Shown here: positions 32,545 to 40,716 of the stretch, piece by piece
Numbering within the stretch: position 1 is the first letter of the stretch
Layout: each line of letters begins with the position of its first letter
Assembly: GCA_002840555.1 (NCBI GenBank)
Contig: PHBJ01000003.1
Span: 128,412 to 192,411 of the forward strand
Source of the DNA: Deltaproteobacteria bacterium HGW-Deltaproteobacteria-13
Lineage (GTDB): Bacteria > Desulfobacterota > Syntrophia > Syntrophales > Smithellaceae
Reading direction: 5' to 3'
DNA: 64,000 nt
Made by a program: the position numbers and the translations under genes
Notes under the pieces: generated by a model
Database searches by the model: none
What the model was told of the DNA's origin: nothing
The model's input: the letters and a program-made list of their open reading frames with translations, nothing else

Positions 32545-33594
32545 TTAATCGGCGATAAATGCCTTTTCCTGAAGAAATTCATACCAGACTCGTCCGCGAA
32601 GTTTATCGAATACCAGCCAATGTCCGCCGGTGCGGAAATGGCAGCGGGATAAATTCCATCGCTGCTGCAATTGTTCCACCAGATCGAAAGGGCATATTTT
32701 ATCGCCTCGCGAAGCGACAACCAGAATGTTATCGGCCGGCAGCAGTGGTTTGAAATTCAAGGGTGAATGGAAATCGGCCGCGCGGCGCGCGTAGGTCCGC
32801 CACCCGGAATCAAAAGGCGCGCGCTGATAGAGCATGTCCGGCGACATCGGACGAAGAAAACTAAGCGACGGAACCATCATGGCGGCAAATTTCGGTTCAC
32901 TGCGCAGACAGGCATACAATCCCGCGATGTAGCCTCCCAGACTGGCGCCGATTATACCTGCTTCGTCCACACCAAGTTGACGGAGAATGGAAAAGGAATT
33001 GTCCAGATCGTAAACACTGTGAGCGACACATTCATTGGTAAAAGCCGTATCGCCAAGCGTAAGATAGATACGGCGAGCGGAGCGAGGACCGGCGATCCTT
33101 TTCCAATGAAAGGGTTGTATGAACAGAGCGATATCGAGTCCTTTAGCGAATAGTGCGCGAATTTTGAACATACGCTCGGCTTCACCGGGAGAGCCCATCA
33201 TAAAGCCATGCACGCACAACACTGTCTTACGCGGCTTGTCGCCATGCGCCCAGCGAATCAGGTAACCCGTACGATTTTCACGATAACTCAGATAACGTCC
33301 GCGCACAAAAGGATTGCCGGGTTCATAATGACTGGGAAAAGAAATCACTTGGTAGATGCCATCCTGATAGGGAGCCTGAGTTTCAATACGGTAGTCCGGT
33401 GCGTTTACAGGCCGCGTGAAAAAAGCAGCCGGATTATTTACATAGTCCTGTTCATGATAAAATGAAATCTCCCGCATATAGGACGGCCAGTCCATATTGC
33501 GCTGCGACTGAAGATATGCAATCAGTCTTCCGGGCGCTAAAAACATTTCGTCCACACAACTGCCGATGATATCTAATGCGTGTTCTTTCATCAT
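32545..33594 (-). CDS. alpha/beta hydrolase
   Basis: A 349-residue alpha/beta hydrolase-fold protein without signal peptide. The N-terminal 100 residues form a lid or cap. The core shows VLCVHGFMMGSPGEAERMFK (oxyanion loop), the nucleophile elbow IIGASLGGYIAGLYA (Ser near residue 218), an Asp in VVASRGDKICPFDLV and the His in RTGGHWLVFDK, so the catalytic triad is complete. No specific substrate class is evident. It is convergent with the last B12-radical SAM gene (1 bp apart) and followed on the same strand by another hydrolase, 36 bp away, which would be transcribed first. Confidence 0.82.
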   Translation of the reverse strand: MMKEHALDIIGSCVDEMFLAPGRLIAYLQSQRNMDWPSYMREISFYHEQDYVNNPAAFFTRPVNAPDYRIETQAPYQDGIYQVISFPSHYEPGNPFVRGRYLSYRENRTGYLIRWAHGDKPRKTVLCVHGFMMGSPGEAERMFKIRALFAKGLDIALFIQPFHWKRIAGPRSARRIYLTLGDTAFTNECVAHSVYDLDNSFSILRQLGVDEAGIIGASLGGYIAGLYACLRSEPKFAAMMVPSLSFLRPMSPDMLYQRAPFDSGWRTYARRAADFHSPLNFKPLLPADNILVVASRGDKICPFDLVEQLQQRWNLSRCHFRTGGHWLVFDKLRGRVWYEFLQEKAFIAD

Positions 33595-33630
33595 TGATTG
33601 ATTTTTATCCCCCGAATCATCAAAAATCCT

Positions 33631-34470
33631 TTAAACCTTATGCAGACCGGCAAACTCAATGATATCCTGCGCAAGACGCCGCGGTTCTTCCAGGGCCGTC
33701 ATATGCCCAGCTCCGGAATATTCAATTAACCGCGCCCCGGGAATTTCTTTGGCCATCAATTTACTGGACTCAATAAAAAGATCGTCCTTCTCACCGTAAA
33801 TGATGAGTACAGGACAGCGCGTTGCCCGTAAACCCTCCACCCTGGGGTCCGGATCATTATAGAATCTTCTGACGAATTCAGCAACGGTTGCGCGGTCGGA
33901 AAGTCGGATCATTTCGTATGCTGATTGCAGGAGGTCTTCGGATCGCGGCGATTCCATAATGCCGCGGAAAAATGGGCCCGGGATTACCCGCACGCCGGCA
34001 ATCATTTGTTCCCAGTCGTACTTTTCGAATGAGCGGGCAAACTTGTCATGAATTATCCTGATGGATTCAGGATCACCGGGCAGCACCGAAGTGGAGGACC
34101 CTGTATCCGTGAGAATCAGACTCGCCAGCCTGCCGGAATTTCGCATGGCGTAACGCGCGCCCGCAAATCCGCCGGTGGAATGAGTCAAAAGATGAAAACG
34201 CCCGATGCCCAGATGATCGGCCAGAGCCTCGATATCATCACCGATCGTCTCAACATCGAATCCAAACGGTTCGCCGTCCACAATCGTCCGGCCATGCCCA
34301 CGCATATCCATGGGGATGAAACGGTATTTTTTTGTAATATCTTCCGCGATATATTTCCAATAGGTTGTATTCTCAATCAAACCGTGCACGGCGATAATCG
34401 GTTCTCCACTGCCGTGGTCCTCAAAATAAATGCGTGCGTGGTCACGGGCAAAAACGGACATGTTTGTCAT
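33631..34470 (-). CDS. alpha/beta hydrolase (MhpC/PcaD-like)
   Basis: A 279-residue hydrolase. It has IIAVHGLIENTTYWKYIAED, MDMRGHGRT, a nucleophile region HLLTHSTGGFAGARYAM where the first Gly of the usual G-x-S-x-G is Thr, an Asp in IIYGEKDDLF and the His in YSGAGHMTALEEP. It resembles 3-oxoadipate-enol-lactone hydrolases and haloalkane/epoxide-type hydrolases. AAGGAG lies just before the ATG at 34470. It precedes the hydrolase at 32545 on the same strand and may be co-transcribed with it. Confidence 0.83.
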   Translation of the reverse strand: MTNMSVFARDHARIYFEDHGSGEPIIAVHGLIENTTYWKYIAEDITKKYRFIPMDMRGHGRTIVDGEPFGFDVETIGDDIEALADHLGIGRFHLLTHSTGGFAGARYAMRNSGRLASLILTDTGSSTSVLPGDPESIRIIHDKFARSFEKYDWEQMIAGVRVIPGPFFRGIMESPRSEDLLQSAYEMIRLSDRATVAEFVRRFYNDPDPRVEGLRATRCPVLIIYGEKDDLFIESSKLMAKEIPGARLIEYSGAGHMTALEEPRRLAQDIIEFAGLHKV

Positions 34471-34589
34471 TTCTCCTTACGGACGTTTCTTTTTTTTGCG
34501 GAGAAACTTAAATCAAATTTACTGATTAGTCAATTTAATAACATTTTCGCCGATGAATTAACTGCCTGTTGAGTCCCGGCAGCAAAACC

Positions 34590-34618
34590 TTGACAGTAAG
34601 CCCTTGTCATGTTTTATT
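34590..34618 (+). promoter_or_regulatory. promoter of the M48 lipoprotein gene
   Basis: TTGACA (34590-34595), a 17-bp spacer, TTTATT (34613-34618), about 90 bp before the start at 34710. The -35 is perfect, the -10 moderate. Confidence 0.45.
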
Positions 34619-34709
34619 ACCTGACCGTACATCCTGTAATTTGAGATGCAAGGATATGGAATTTTTCCGATCCGATACTAAAAAACACTTTTTTACCAAG
34701 GAGTAAGAC

Positions 34710-35654
34710 ATGGATAAGAAAGCTTTTCTACTCATCGCTTTATTATTGGTTGTGGTGGTATCCTGCGCGCCCGCCAACAGTTCGCGCTATCGTGACGGCT
34801 CCAATGCCGGCCAGGAAACCAATCTGTCCGTTCAGGATGAACAGCGCCTGACCGCAGAAGCGCTCCCGAAAATACTAAAGGACTACCCCGCGGCTAAAAA
34901 CAAGGAACTTCAAAAATATATCTCCGATCTGGGAATGAAAATTGTCCTGGCCAACAAGTTGGAAGGCAACCCCTATCATTATAACTTCACCGTCGTTGAT
35001 GTTTCCGATGTCAATGCCTTTGCCATGCCCGCAGGAACGATATTTGTGACCGCACCGCTGATCGCCATGGCCTCCAACGAAGCGGAACTCGCCGGAGTCG
35101 TTTCGCATGAAATCGGCCATGTTGTCGCACGGCATGCCGCCGAAAGGATGTACACCATGGAGAAAGCTCAAAATAAAACATGGATCTACGCGGCAGGCGG
35201 TGCTGCTGTCGGCGCGATCGTGGGTTACGGTCTGGGTAGAGCTCTTTGCAGCGAAGGCGATACGGCCTGCCATGCCAAGGCAGCATTAATAGGAGGAGCC
35301 GTCGGCGCAGGCGGAGGATTGCTCGCGCAAAAATATACATTCCTGGTAAATTCCAGGGAAGATGAAATGGAAGCGGATCGCATCGGTTTCAAGTATGCCG
35401 TGGGCGCGGGATATGACAAGAACCAGGTGGGGAAATTTTATGAAAAGCTTCTGGAAGTCGAAAAAACATCCAGCAAAAGCGGAAGCACTATCGTCAAGAG
35501 CCTTTCCGACGCGATGAGCACGCATCCTCCCAGTGAAGCCAGGGTAAAACAAATGCAGGAACTTGCCGCGCAAAGTCCGGAAAGAAGAGCAATCACTAAC
35601 TCCGCGGATTTCAATAAAGCCAAACAAATTGCCGCGGGATTGAATAAAAAATAA
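34710..35654 (+). CDS. M48-family metalloprotease lipoprotein (BepA/LoiP-like)
   Basis: A 314-residue periplasmic zinc protease anchored to a membrane as a lipoprotein. The signal peptide ends in the lipobox VVVSC (Cys at residue 19). The zinc site is VSHEIGHVVARH (residues about 131-142), with the third ligand Glu in SREDEMEADRIGFKYA. Between them is a glycine-rich insertion (YAAGGAAVGAIVGYGLGRAL; CHAKAALIGGAVGAGGGLL) that looks like a hydrophobic hairpin and could contact the membrane. Family members such as BepA and LoiP take part in outer-membrane protein quality control. The strong site AAGGAG precedes ATG 34710. The LysE gene starts 12 bp downstream. Confidence 0.9.
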   Translation: MDKKAFLLIALLLVVVVSCAPANSSRYRDGSNAGQETNLSVQDEQRLTAEALPKILKDYPAAKNKELQKYISDLGMKIVLANKLEGNPYHYNFTVVDVSDVNAFAMPAGTIFVTAPLIAMASNEAELAGVVSHEIGHVVARHAAERMYTMEKAQNKTWIYAAGGAAVGAIVGYGLGRALCSEGDTACHAKAALIGGAVGAGGGLLAQKYTFLVNSREDEMEADRIGFKYAVGAGYDKNQVGKFYEKLLEVEKTSSKSGSTIVKSLSDAMSTHPPSEARVKQMQELAAQSPERRAITNSADFNKAKQIAAGLNKK

Positions 35655-35666
35655 ATTTTTATACCC

Positions 35667-36311
35667 TTGTTAACAACACTTTTAACTATTTTTATTTCGT
35701 CTTTTGTCATCGCGCTGTCCGGCGCGTTGATGCCGGGACCGCTGCTGACCGTTACGATCAGTGAGAGCTCCCGGCGCGGTTTCATTACGGGACCGTTGTT
35801 GATTGCCGGACACGCAATTCTGGAGTTGGCGCTTGTCGTCGCCCTTCTGCTTGGATTGGCGCCGTTTTTTCAACAGCCTTCTGTTTTTATCACAGTGGCT
35901 ATTGCCGGATCGCTTATTCTCTTCTGGATGGCCTTGGGTATGTTCCGTTCATTACCTTCTATACATCTGTCATGGAAGGAAGAACACGAAAGAAGTAATC
36001 ATCCGATGATCAGCGGTATCCTGATGAGCGTGGCCAATCCCTACTGGATCATCTGGTGGGCAACCATCGGGTTGGGTTATATTCTATATTCATGGCAATT
36101 TGGTTTCCTGGGGATTGCTTTTTTCTTTGCCGGACATATTCTGGCTGACCTGGGCTGGTATTCTTTAATATCGGCTGCTGTTGCCGGAGGCAGAAATTTT
36201 CTGACCGATCGCCTTTATAAAGGCCTGATAGCGGCATGCGCCGTCTTTCTTATTTTATTCGCCTGCTATTTTGCCTACGCCGGCATTCAGAAACTGGATA
36301 CCCTTATTTAA
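35667..36311 (+). CDS. LysE/RhtB-family amino-acid exporter
   Basis: A 214-residue inner-membrane protein with six predicted hydrophobic helices and the family start SSFVIALSGALMPGPLLTVT. The signature SESSRRGFITGPLLIAGHAI follows, then an inner loop with KEEHERSNHPMISGILMSVA and NPYWIIWWATIGLGY. LysE-family proteins export amino acids or related metabolites by proton exchange. The only start before the first helix is TTG 35667; no clear ribosome site precedes it, so it may depend on read-through from the M48 gene 12 bp upstream. Substrate unknown. Confidence 0.85.
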   Translation: MLTTLLTIFISSFVIALSGALMPGPLLTVTISESSRRGFITGPLLIAGHAILELALVVALLLGLAPFFQQPSVFITVAIAGSLILFWMALGMFRSLPSIHLSWKEEHERSNHPMISGILMSVANPYWIIWWATIGLGYILYSWQFGFLGIAFFFAGHILADLGWYSLISAAVAGGRNFLTDRLYKGLIAACAVFLILFACYFAYAGIQKLDTLI

Positions 36312-36343
36312 TACCAACGGTCATGGGGTACATTTTTATAAAA

Positions 36344-36385
36344 AAGGCCCCTTAACCTTACGATGGTCAAAGGGCCTTCTTCTTT
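36344..36385. terminator. bidirectional intrinsic terminator
   Basis: AAGGCCC (36344-36350) pairs with GGGCCTT (36372-36378); further imperfect pairing (CTTAACC with GGTCAAA) lengthens the stem. It is followed by TCTTCTTTT on the plus strand and by an A/T-rich run on the other. It sits between the LysE gene and the convergent OmpA gene. Confidence 0.75.
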
Positions 36386-36426
36386 TAAACGATAAAAGTC
36401 TTACTGAAACTTAAAACTGTTTTTCA

Positions 36427-37765
36427 TTATTTTATCTGAACCGTTTCAATAACAGCCTCAACTCTACGGTTTTTCTGCCGCCCTTCCGGCGTGTCATTAC
36501 CTGCTATCGGCCTGGTTTTTCCATAACCAACAGCGGTAATGGTGGCCGGGTCAATCCCTAATTTATCAATTAAGTATTTCCGCACGCTCTCCGCCCGGTT
36601 CTGAGATAATTTCATATTGCTTTCCGCCGTGCCGACATTATCGGTATGTCCTTCGATCACAGCATTGGTCTCGGGATGCGCTTTCATAAAATCAGACACT
36701 TTTTTGATGTCGACATGATATCTCTTCTTAATATCAAACTTATTGGTATCAAATTCCACATTAAGCGAGATGGAAATTTTTTCATGCACACAGCCGTCTT
36801 TATCGACCGTCGCACCGGCCGGGGTATTGGGGCATTTATCAAGATAATCGGCAACGCCGTCTTTATCCGAATCCACGGGGCAGCCGTCTTTATCGACAAC
36901 CACGCCGGCTGGCGTCCCGGGACATTTATCAAGATAATCGGCAACGCCGTCTTTATCCGAATCCACGGGGCAGCCGTCTTTATCGACAACCACACCAGCC
37001 GTCTTTATCGACAACCACACCGGCCGGCGTGCCGGGGCATTTATCAAGATAATCGGCAACGCCGTCTTTATCCGAATCCACGGGACAGCCGTCTTTATCG
37101 ACAACCACACCCGCCGGCGTGCCGGGGCACTTATCAAGATTATCGGGAACACCATCTTTATCGGAATCTAAAATCACGACAGGAGGCGGCGGTTCCTCAA
37201 GCTTGGGTTCCGCAACTTTCTTTTCACCACCGAAGGCAAAAGTAATTCCCACGGTTCCGAGGAAATCATTATAATTATCATTGGTAGGAAGCACATGGCG
37301 AACGTCTGCCCGCAGGGCAATGCTGTCCGTCACGAATATTTTCAGGCCGGCGCCATAATCGATATAAAATTTGTTCATGTTGCCGGAATCGCCGGCAGGA
37401 GCGTTATAGTGAATTTCTCCGATACCAACCGCCAGAAACGGAACAAAGCGGCTCTCGGGCATAAAATGATAAAGGCCTTCAATGCCATAACCAAATAATT
37501 CAACTTCATCATTACCGGTCATATTTTTAATTTCGGTTGGAACGTAGCTCAAAACACCTTCCACACCTATATTTTTTGTAAAGTTATAACCGGCGCGCAA
37601 ACCGGCGGCATAGGTATTTCTAAAATCATACTCATTGCCTTCAAAGATATAAGTTCCAATAAACGGCGTCACTGAAAAAGAACCTGCCTTAATTTCCGCC
37701 TGTACTGTAGTGGCTACAGCCAGCAACAGAACAAACACTACCAACATGCCAATTTTTTTCATCAT
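36427..37765 (-). pseudogene. OmpA-family protein with TSP3 repeats, frameshifted by a 25-bp duplication
   Basis: A gene of about 440 codons split into two frames. The first part has a signal peptide (MKKIGMLVVFVLLLAVATTVQA), an OmpA-type eight-stranded beta-barrel (about residues 25-190) and two Asp-rich thrombospondin type 3 repeats of 30 residues (SDKDGVPDNLDKCPGTPAG type). The second part has two more repeats and an OmpA/MotB peptidoglycan-binding domain (IEGHTDNVGTAESNMKLSQN, then NRRVEAV). The break at 36972-37021 is a perfect 25-bp tandem duplication, which shifts the frame and gives a stop three codons after it. Deleting one copy restores a continuous protein with four repeats. I start at ATG 37765 (or 37762), just after AAAGG. 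As it stands the product lacks the peptidoglycan anchor. Confidence 0.85.
36972..37021. repeat. perfect 25-bp tandem duplication in the OmpA gene
   Basis: Two identical 25-bp units, 36972-36996 and 36997-37021 (each begins AGCCGTCTTTATC on the plus strand), lie head to tail inside a 90-bp coding repeat. Because 25 is not a multiple of 3, the second unit shifts the reading frame. Confidence 0.95.
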
Positions 37766-37938
37766 CCTTTGTTCCTGCCTCTTTACATAATAAATTTTTT
37801 CGGGATATTTTATAATTACGAGGTATCGCTTCCTGCCCAAAAAGTCGGTTCCTCATACTCAAAAACAACTTCTGTGTCAATGTTTATTGGCACTTATTCA
37901 TGATCAGATATGAATGGTATAAGAAGGAGGTCGTGTGA

Positions 37939-38952
37939 TTACCCAAAACTTTTTTCCACAAGCGGGGTTACCTCAAGCAGGCCTTTTCTGATATTCAGGG
38001 AAACCTTTCCCTGTCTTTGCAGGACCTGGATGTTTGTGTAAACTTCTGATATCGAAAGGAATATCTCCAGGGGAAGTCTCAGGCCGCCTATTTCCGGGAA
38101 AAGAAGCCTTGCTATCCTGTATATATTTTTTTCACCAGCACGCACCAGCGACAACACTTTTTCCTGTCTTTCAGCAAACGATTTCTCATATCCGTTAATC
38201 ATTTGATCAATGTCGGAAACATCCTTCCCATGAGCGGAATATATCATCAGGGGTGAAAGCTTTTTTATTCTTGCGAGCGATTCGTAAAATTCATTCTGGC
38301 TCAATCTGACCGGCAGCTTTTCGTTTTCATCGAGCATGATAAATGCGTTGGGTGTAATGTGTTCAATAATCGTGTCACCGCAGAAAAGCAATCTCTCTTT
38401 TTCCAGAAATACGCAAACGGAACCCTTGGAATGGCCGGGCGTTTCGATAATTTTCGCGCGGTATTTTCCGATCTCGATCTCATCCCCTTCACGCATGACA
38501 ACATCAACGCCGCAGTTATCCGCCATGCATCTGAACACAAAGAAAAGTAATCGTAACAAAATCCCTATGGAGAGAGGGATGCCCATCAGTCTGAGAAAAA
38601 TCTTGTACCTGTTTGTGGAAACATCCATCCCGTTTTCAATAGAGGCTTTATCCTCCGCGTGGGCGAAAACTTTGGCCCGTCCGGCCTTCGCAATTTTTTT
38701 CGCGGCGCCATAGTGGTCGGGATGTCCATGCGTAACGATGATCCTGTCAATATCGGAAAAACAAAGACCGTGCTCCGCTAGCGCCTTTTTCAGGACACCG
38801 ATCGTTTGCACCATACCCGTATCAATCAAAGTCACCTTCCCACCCTTGAAAAGATAAACGTTAACCGGTCCCGGCCTTTTACCCGGCAGCGGAAGCGTGA
38901 TCCTGTAAACATCCGGAAATATTTCCCTGCTGAACTTGTATTCTTTCGCCAC
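37939..38952 (-). CDS. MBL-fold metallo-hydrolase
   Basis: A 337-residue metallo-beta-lactamase-fold protein of the glyoxalase II-like group. The metal site is VTHGHPDHYGAAKKIAKAG (HxHxDH-type with Gly-His-Pro-Asp-His), preceded by KVTLIDTGMVQTIGVLKKAL and followed by ETPGHSKGSVCVFLEKERLL, CGDTII, and a C-terminal YSAHGKDVSDID. The C-terminal 80 residues form a helical, winged-helix-like extension (IYRIARLLFPEIGG; YTNIQVLQRQGKVSLN), as in some LACTB2/RNase-like and NorV-like enzymes. The ATG at 38952 follows AAAGGAAGAGG. It is divergent from a small membrane gene. Substrate unknown. Confidence 0.85.
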   Translation of the reverse strand: MAKEYKFSREIFPDVYRITLPLPGKRPGPVNVYLFKGGKVTLIDTGMVQTIGVLKKALAEHGLCFSDIDRIIVTHGHPDHYGAAKKIAKAGRAKVFAHAEDKASIENGMDVSTNRYKIFLRLMGIPLSIGILLRLLFFVFRCMADNCGVDVVMREGDEIEIGKYRAKIIETPGHSKGSVCVFLEKERLLFCGDTIIEHITPNAFIMLDENEKLPVRLSQNEFYESLARIKKLSPLMIYSAHGKDVSDIDQMINGYEKSFAERQEKVLSLVRAGEKNIYRIARLLFPEIGGLRLPLEIFLSISEVYTNIQVLQRQGKVSLNIRKGLLEVTPLVEKSFG

Positions 38953-39216
38953 GCCCTCTTCCTTTCAATACAGTAATATCCGCAAGCAAATCAACAATGA
39001 TGCGCTCTTTACCTGACTTTACACGATGTCGCTTTTGTGTGAGCGCAGTATAAGGACAACCATCCTGTCTGTCAACGAAATATCTGACACGGTCGCCTCA
39101 CGTACTGGTTGTTGAAACATCCCCTTATGATTTTTTCAGTTTACATTTGCCGCCCGGCAGGTGTAGTATCTCATTATAGAAGGACTTGTCTTATAAAAAA
39201 CATTCAGGAGAAATCC

Positions 39217-39375
39217 TTGTCACGAAAAAAACTTATCATGTTCGGAATGATTGTTGGTTCTATCGCCGGCGGGTATGCGCCTTCTTTATTTGGCGTTGAT
39301 GATTTCATGATCTCGCTTCTATGTAGCACGGCAGGTGGGATACTCGGCATCTGGATAGGCTTCAGGCTGGCATAA
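39217..39375 (+). CDS. small two-helix membrane protein
   Basis: A 52-residue protein starting at TTG 39217, 7 bases after AGGAG (39206-39210). An ATG-initiated longer version beginning at 39109 would lack this ribosome site. It has a basic N-terminus (SRKKLIM) and two glycine-rich hydrophobic segments (FGMIVGSIAGGYAPSLFG and ISLLCSTAGGILGIWIGFRL). The G-x3-G spacing suggests helix packing. No known family is recognised. It precedes the AmmeMemoRadiSam genes by 127 bp on the same strand. Confidence 0.55.
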   Translation: MSRKKLIMFGMIVGSIAGGYAPSLFGVDDFMISLLCSTAGGILGIWIGFRLA

Positions 39376-39502
39376 CCGGATGTTTTTTCAGGAAATCTCT
39401 CCCTCTCTTTCCCATTGACTTACCGAACTCATTTCTCCTATAATTCAACCATATAAAATCGTGCAATACTTAATCTACGGGAAGAAATCTTTTAAGGATA
39501 TC

Positions 39503-40699
39503 ATGATTTCAAGACGTGATTTTTTAGCAACACTTGCAAAACTGGCCGCAACTGCCGGCGGCGCAGGCATGATTCTGTGCTCTCCCTCCTGGCAGAAGTT
39601 TTTATTTGGCGATAATTCCGCTCTTGCTTTCGGAGATACCTATTTAGATGAACTCATCCGATCGGCGCCGAAGGCCCGTTACTGGAAACCTGTTACGCTT
39701 AAAAACAGCGCCTCCCCGCAAGAGGGAAAAATTGTTCAATGTCTGCTCTGCGCCAACGGCTGCGTGATGGCGAACGGCCAACGGGGAAAGTGCCGGACGC
39801 GCATGAATGTCAACGGAGACCTGAAGAGCCTTGTCTATGGCCGTCCCATCTCCATCCATGTTGACCCGATTGAAAAGAAACCATTTTACCATTACCTGCC
39901 GGGATCAGCGGCATTCTCTCTGGCCACCGCCGGATGTCCGCTCCGTTGCAAATTCTGTCAAAACTGGGAAATCTCTCAGGCATCACCGGAAGACAATCAG
40001 ATTTCATATACGCCGCCCGTTGGGATCGTCAATGCTGCGCAGACCATTAAGGCGCCCGTTATTGCCTTCACTTATAACGAACCGACGGTTTTCACGGAAT
40101 ATCTGACCGACATCGCCCGGGACGCGAAAAAGCAGGGTATTCATTCCGTATTAATCAGCTGCGGATTCATGAACGAGGCACCTCTCGCGGAAATGTGCAA
40201 TGTCCTTGATGGCGTCAAGATCGATCTGAAGAGCTACAGCGATGATTTTTACCGCAATGTTTGCGGGGCGCAGCTGCGGCCGGTTCTCAGAAGCATCAAA
40301 CAAATAGCGAAAAGCCGCGTTCATCTGGAAATTGTCAATCTGGTCGTGCCCACTTTAAATGATTCGGACAAGATGCTGCAAGGATTGATCGACTGGATAG
40401 CGGGTGAAGTTGGCCCCGATGTTCCCGTTCACTTCACCCGCTTTCATCCCGATTATCAGTTGCGGAATCTCCCCCCTACACCCGTTGCCACTCTGGAGCG
40501 CGCCTATCACATGGCCATGAGCAAAGGAATACATTATCCCTATGTGGGAAACGTGCCGGACCATCCGGGAAATCACACCTACTGTCCGAATTGCAAAAAG
40601 ATCGTTATCAAGCGTCAGGGCTTTTTTATAACAGAAATGAACTTAGCGGGCGGCCGGTGTAAATTCTGCAAACACAAGATTGCCGGTGTGTGGGCATAA
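39503..40699 (+). CDS. amrS: AmmeMemoRadiSam-system radical SAM enzyme with Tat-type signal
   Basis: A 398-residue radical SAM enzyme of the AmmeMemoRadiSam system, paired with the Memo/AMMECR1 protein that follows. The N-terminus reads MISRRDFLATLAKLAATAGG, a twin-arginine motif (SRRDFLA) followed by a hydrophobic region, so export is predicted. An upstream cysteine set (CLLCANGCVMANGQRGKC) resembles an auxiliary cluster. The radical SAM cluster motif is CPLRCKFCQNWEI (cysteines near 145, 149, 152). The C-terminus has another cysteine group (YCPNCKKI; RCKFCKHKI). I chose ATG 39503, with AAGGAT before it, over GTG 39461. The substrate is unknown. A periplasmic radical SAM enzyme would be unusual, because SAM and low-potential electrons come from the cytoplasm. 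Confidence 0.85.
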   Translation: MISRRDFLATLAKLAATAGGAGMILCSPSWQKFLFGDNSALAFGDTYLDELIRSAPKARYWKPVTLKNSASPQEGKIVQCLLCANGCVMANGQRGKCRTRMNVNGDLKSLVYGRPISIHVDPIEKKPFYHYLPGSAAFSLATAGCPLRCKFCQNWEISQASPEDNQISYTPPVGIVNAAQTIKAPVIAFTYNEPTVFTEYLTDIARDAKKQGIHSVLISCGFMNEAPLAEMCNVLDGVKIDLKSYSDDFYRNVCGAQLRPVLRSIKQIAKSRVHLEIVNLVVPTLNDSDKMLQGLIDWIAGEVGPDVPVHFTRFHPDYQLRNLPPTPVATLERAYHMAMSKGIHYPYVGNVPDHPGNHTYCPNCKKIVIKRQGFFITEMNLAGGRCKFCKHKIAGVWA

Positions 40700-40716
40700 G
40701 AAGAGGTTTAAAGAAA

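Noticed and set aside
36790-37170. Regular 90-bp direct repeats that could look like a CRISPR array
   Set aside because: The repeats are coding (30-residue Asp-rich TSP3 units) without variable spacers; no cas gene is near.
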